A stretch of DNA of 7,696 bases from Melioribacteraceae bacterium (lineage in GTDB: Bacteria; Bacteroidota; Ignavibacteria; Ignavibacteriales; Melioribacteraceae). The notes under the pieces are model-generated. The model was not told the DNA's origin. It made no database searches and saw only the letters and a program-made list of their open reading frames with translations. The stretch is from contig JALSNL010000410.1 of NCBI GenBank assembly GCA_026987055.1, positions 1-7,696 of the forward strand, in the 5' to 3' direction. Shown here in pieces: positions 6,401 to 7,696 of the stretch (the stretch's first letter is position 1; each line of letters starts with the position of its first letter). A program made the translations under genes and the position numbers.

Positions 6401-6661
6401 GCCTTCTTCTCCATTTTTAAGTAATCTATTATATTTATTATCATAATATTTTTTAGTCCATAGAGTATCGCCATACAAATCTGTTCTTAAAAGCCATGTG
6501 TGAATGTCCTGAAGGGTTAAAAGTGCATATCCATCATCAAGGGAAACTAAATTTCTTGCATGTTCTGTTATATTATTTTCCCCATAGATTTTTTCCCATT
6601 GGGAAAACGCAATATTATTGCTTAGTAAAATAATAAATAAGACTAAAATTGATTTTTTCAT
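3497..6661 (-). CDS. Large secreted T9SS cargo protein with two propeller-like regions
   Basis: A 1054-residue exported protein of unknown function. Domains in order: Sec signal peptide (1-20, KKS then a hydrophobic core, likely cleaved after AFS before QW); a region (22-400) of about seven degenerate repeats ending in G-x-x-x-W, probably a beta-propeller; a chitobiase/beta-hexosaminidase C-terminal-like domain (about 405-490, YYTLDGSTPT); a PKD/Ig-like beta-sandwich (about 495-582, LKWLLNNKIIGEG); a PQQ/BamB-like propeller (about 600-950) with tryptophans W719, W759, W799, W839 and W879 exactly 40 residues apart, ending in WPTYKGSNLRTGR; and a T9SS type A sorting domain (972-1054). The protein should cross the inner membrane by Sec and the outer membrane by T9SS, then be released or anchored at the cell surface. 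No catalytic residues are evident, so binding or adhesion is more likely than catalysis (inference). There is no clear Shine-Dalgarno. The gene is convergent with rnc and divergent from gcvP, probably monocistronic and functionally unrelated to both. Confidence 0.93.
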   Translation of the reverse strand: MKKSILVLFIILLSNNIAFSQWEKIYGENNITEHARNLVSLDDGYALLTLQDIHTWLLRTDLYGDTLWTKKYYDNKYNRLLKNGEEGFYLIDDSNNSNYSTIKITKTDRNGIIIWTKEFDKGQKIKKMKDNSFLILKRGTSSSFELVKLMGNGNISWNRIFNIKNNYAWDASSIFIDNNHNILISISSNYQYSPAFPLNIFKTNMNGDSLWYNSFDSVAASSIYINEIDNGDYYFVGSSSRYKLGFDDKSYLLRLDSSGHKIQEDFYNTNKYSSQHSIDDSIFIKVLYEDSVIVKDNNEHNTIWEKDYSLVLNNSYHAPQFQCITEEGNYIFFKNDIEIGPLLIKVNQDGAFVWQKFLLNKSTDWITGVTTIPLNENEFILSGTLNASTGNSDIIIKNVFAPTKVNLILYPQYPKDININTEDSIFSTPIDVKIISNIFNSDIYYTLDGSTPTIHSLHYTQPIRIDSTTTIKVIGIANGYEDSDVITKDYQFYQKFKVGLQNNYTGVDSNFIGSARVNISLPAIVPSLGEVLSLKWLLNNKIIGEGNDLSYDFPTGTNTLILKTTGNWGNIQYDTAEVNIYSSRYITHNFSDKINEYITPPSELKEGFFVLSNFDFALYDNDDVIIDSLFNVVWKSKFSKKSSTSCIINENNFLFNYGSAFLLFSNTDSTDFSLNTFAKISNTSINISPSYSYDSLIYIGTKTGKVVTRHLQTPKENFWEFDCGSKISTQLIINKNNDVIFGCKNNNLYSVNSTGTLNWKYPVDSEIESTPALGKDSSIIFGANNGFLYKITQDGKELWKFQTDGAIKSSPVIDYFGNIYFGSSDGNFYSLNPNGELNWKYKSKTNIEGNASIGSNGLIYVNTEKNALYVFNKEGEIKWHFKFSVSTQKTWDGFTEQLFDAPLITNNNLILLRTNFDKYYILKDSIFQNSSQTLLPQWPTYKGSNLRTGRVSVNSLTSVEKDPNKNINNYMLSQNYPNPFNPATTIKYAIPNKSNVIIRVYDILGNVITTLVDKLQNAGNYKIVFNAKNLTSGIYFYQIKAGKYTQVRKMILLK
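3500..3748 (-). other. T9SS type A C-terminal sorting domain (coding segment)
   Basis: This segment encodes residues 972-1054 of the secreted protein. It opens with LSQNYPNPFNPATTIKY, continues with V-x-I-R-V-Y-D-I-L-G, then N-A-G-N-Y, and closes with L-x-S-G-I-Y-F-Y-Q-I-K-A-G and RKMILLK. This is the complete Por-secretion sorting domain pattern of Bacteroidota and Ignavibacteria, recognised by the type IX secretion system and normally removed on export. The NPFNPxTTI form is the strongest taxonomic clue in the window. Confidence 0.95.
4025..4504 (-). repeat. Four 40-residue PQQ-propeller repeats (coding)
   Basis: The segment encodes residues 720-879, four consecutive 40-residue units with no length variation. 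Each unit follows the pattern I-x-S/T-x-P-x-(I/L), then (I/V)-x-F-G-x-x-x-G-x-(L/F)-Y-S/K, ending in G-x-L-x-W-K/H. This is the blade pattern of PQQ-like (BamB-type) beta-propellers. The units are clear at the protein level but diverged at the DNA level, so they are old structural repeats and not a recent tandem expansion. Confidence 0.85.
5192..5449 (-). other. Chitobiase C-terminal-like domain (coding segment)
   Basis: Encodes about residues 405-490. The hallmark is DIYYTLDGSTPT (442-453), followed by Y-x-x-P-I-x-I (459-465) and T-T-T-I-K-V-I-G-I-A (468-477), the pattern of the chitobiase/beta-hexosaminidase C-terminal Ig-like fold. In secreted bacterial proteins this is an accessory beta-sandwich and does not by itself imply chitin hydrolysis. 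Confidence 0.75.
5462..6598 (-). repeat. About seven degenerate G-x-x-x-W repeats (coding)
   Basis: Encodes residues 22-400. Units end in a turn-plus-strand such as TDLYGDTLWTKKY, TDRNGIIIWTKEF or VNQDGAFVWQKFL. The aligned tryptophans are W68, W115, W157, W211, W304 and W354, with one unit lacking Trp (SSGHKIQEDFY, near 263). The opening strand QWEKIYGEN at 21-29 resembles the strand after each turn, as expected if the N-terminus closes the last blade of a propeller. Unit length varies from about 41 to 54 residues, unlike the second repeat region. Confidence 0.6.
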
Positions 6662-7195
6662 AGTTTTGTAACCTGGTCAAAAGTTAAAAATAAAATGTTT
6701 TATTTACGAGATTTCCTTTAAAAGATGGTTTTTCTTAATCCATGTTTTCAAATTTTGGAAAATATATAACATGTTTTTCTAACGGCTTCAAACATTTATT
6801 AATTTTTATAGTGGTCTCATTTATATTCTATCAGCAATATTGGTTTAAGTAGATTTATAAAAATGATTTTTAAGTATTGGTTCAACTATTTTTCAATAGT
6901 AATAATTAAATAGAACTTACTAAAAAATGGTTTTAAGTTTTCAGAAATTTATTCGTAATTTTTAAATATTATCTCACTTATTTTAAAACCTACTAAATTA
7001 TTTCTCAAGTTTCAAATGAATATAAATAAATCAATTGATATGATTTGTACCTTGCCGACAATTTAACTTTTTTATTAAACTGACCCTTTATAAAATATCA
7101 TTCAAAAAAAATAATATTTATTCGTATTCTCATTCTATTTTCTTAAATTTTCCTATTATAAATTAAAATTTAAACAAGTATTGCAGAGAAAAATT
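6662..7195. other. AT-rich intergenic region between divergent genes
   Basis: These 534 bases separate the divergent T9SS-cargo gene and gcvP and should contain promoters for both. No ORF of note, tRNA or recognisable riboswitch was seen; in particular the conserved G-rich cores of a glycine riboswitch are absent although gcvP follows. A possible sigma70-like pair for gcvP is TTGCCG (7052-7057) and TAAACT (7076-7081) with an 18-base spacer, but this is weak. Three imperfect copies of TGGTTTTAAGT lie at 6841-6850, 6864-6875 and 6928-6938. A short palindrome ATCAATTGAT occurs at 7030-7039. None of these can be assigned a role with confidence. Confidence 0.5.
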
Positions 7196-7696
7196 ATGAA
7201 CAATTTCGCTTATCCCGAGAGATTTTTTGAACGGCACATCGGTATCAATAATAATGATATTAAAGAAATGCTAAATGTTATTGGTCTAAATTCATTGGAC
7301 GAACTTATTGATAAAACAATTCCGCAAAATATAAGGTTGAATAAAGACGTAGAATTGGATTTACCATTAACGGAAATGGAATTACTGGAGGAATTAAAAA
7401 GCATTGCATCGAAAAATAAATTGTATAAAAATTTTATAGGACAAGGTTACAATACTACAATTCTTCCTAGCGTAATAAAAAGAAATATATTGGAAAATCC
7501 GGGCTGGTACACACAATACACTCCATATCAAGCTGAGATTTCTCAAGGTAGATTGGAAGCGTTATTAAATTTTCAAACTATGGTTTCCGATTTAACCGGT
7601 CTGCCTTTGGCAAACGCTTCTTTACTTGACGAAGCAACTGCTGCAGCCGAAGCTATGCACATGGTACATTCCCTAAGAAAAGGTGCTAAGAAAAAA
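7196..7696 (+). CDS. gcvP: Glycine dehydrogenase (decarboxylating), P protein, N-terminal part
   Basis: The frame is open from ATG at 7196 to the window edge, giving 167 residues of a protein usually about 950 long. The P protein is a PLP enzyme that decarboxylates glycine and passes the aminomethyl group to the lipoyl arm of GcvH, the first step of the glycine cleavage system. Visible landmarks are FFERHIG (10-16), the segment beginning [15 protein letters not shown] near residue 80, the highly conserved [27 protein letters not shown] block (about 101-127, cited here by position), and [17 protein letters not shown] near 140-156. The [16 protein letters not shown] form and the N-terminal F-x-x-RHIG point to the single-chain GcvP and not the split GcvPA. 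The PLP-binding lysine lies beyond the edge. No strong Shine-Dalgarno precedes the start (GAGA at 7186-7189 at best), but [13 protein letters not shown] immediately follows the ATG as in homologues. Confidence 0.95.
   Translation, partial: MNNFAYPERFFERHIGINNNDIKEMLNVIGLNSLDELIDKTIPQNIRLNKDVELDLPLTEMELLEELKSIASKNKLYKNFIGQGYNTTILPSVIKRNILENPGWYTQYTPYQAEISQGRLEALLNFQTMVSDLTGLPLANASLLDEATAAAEAMHMVHSLRKGAKKK

Noticed and set aside
6662..7195. Possible glycine riboswitch upstream of gcvP
   Set aside because: The gene context invites it, but the region lacks the conserved G-rich core motifs and stable G/C-containing stems of that aptamer.
6662..7195. Possible replication origin or remnant mobile element in the long A/T-rich gap
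   Set aside because: No cluster of DnaA boxes, terminal inverted repeats, target-site duplication, integrase remnant or tRNA was visible. It reads as an ordinary divergent promoter region.
7210..7404. 64-codon open frame on the minus strand at the start of gcvP
   Set aside because: Antisense to conserved gcvP sequence; low-complexity Ser/Asn/Leu product without any recognisable features.

Overview
This is an AT-rich window from a bacterium of the Bacteroidota/Chlorobiota (FCB) group, most likely Ignavibacteria or a close relative. The main evidence is a large secreted protein with a type IX secretion (T9SS) C-terminal sorting domain opening with 'QNYPNPFNPATTIKY', the form typical of Ignavibacteria-like genomes. 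A/T-rich leaders with weak Shine-Dalgarno sequences on most genes, and the gene order acpP-fabF-rnc, fit the same group. The taxonomic call is inference from these signatures and was not tested by a search.

Left part (1-3435, + strand): a fatty acid synthesis (FAS II) cluster. It holds the last 35 codons of fabD (malonyl-CoA:ACP transacylase), a 161-base gap, fabG (3-oxoacyl-ACP reductase), acpP (acyl carrier protein), a strong intrinsic terminator, fabF (3-oxoacyl-ACP synthase II) and rnc (RNase III). FabD loads malonate onto AcpP, FabF condenses malonyl-ACP with the growing chain, and FabG reduces the resulting 3-oxoacyl-ACP. rnc begins two bases after the fabF stop and is probably translationally coupled to it. 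acpP stands out: a near-complete Shine-Dalgarno, no ATA isoleucine codons and its own terminator, all fitting the high ACP demand of the cell.

Middle (3497-6661, - strand): one 1054-residue exported protein, convergent with rnc. From the N-terminus it has a signal peptide, a region of about seven degenerate G-x-x-x-W repeats (probable beta-propeller), a chitobiase C-terminal-like domain, a PKD/Ig-like domain, a PQQ-type beta-propeller with tryptophans exactly 40 residues apart, and the T9SS sorting domain. Its function is unknown.

Right part (6662-7696): a 534-base, very AT-rich intergenic region without a convincing gene or RNA, then the first 167 codons of gcvP (glycine dehydrogenase, P protein of the glycine cleavage system), cut by the window edge and divergent from the T9SS gene.

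No new defence, mobile or RNA system was found. The window is mostly conserved housekeeping genes plus one lineage-typical secreted protein; the points worth a second look concern expression control around acpP and the domain make-up of the T9SS cargo.
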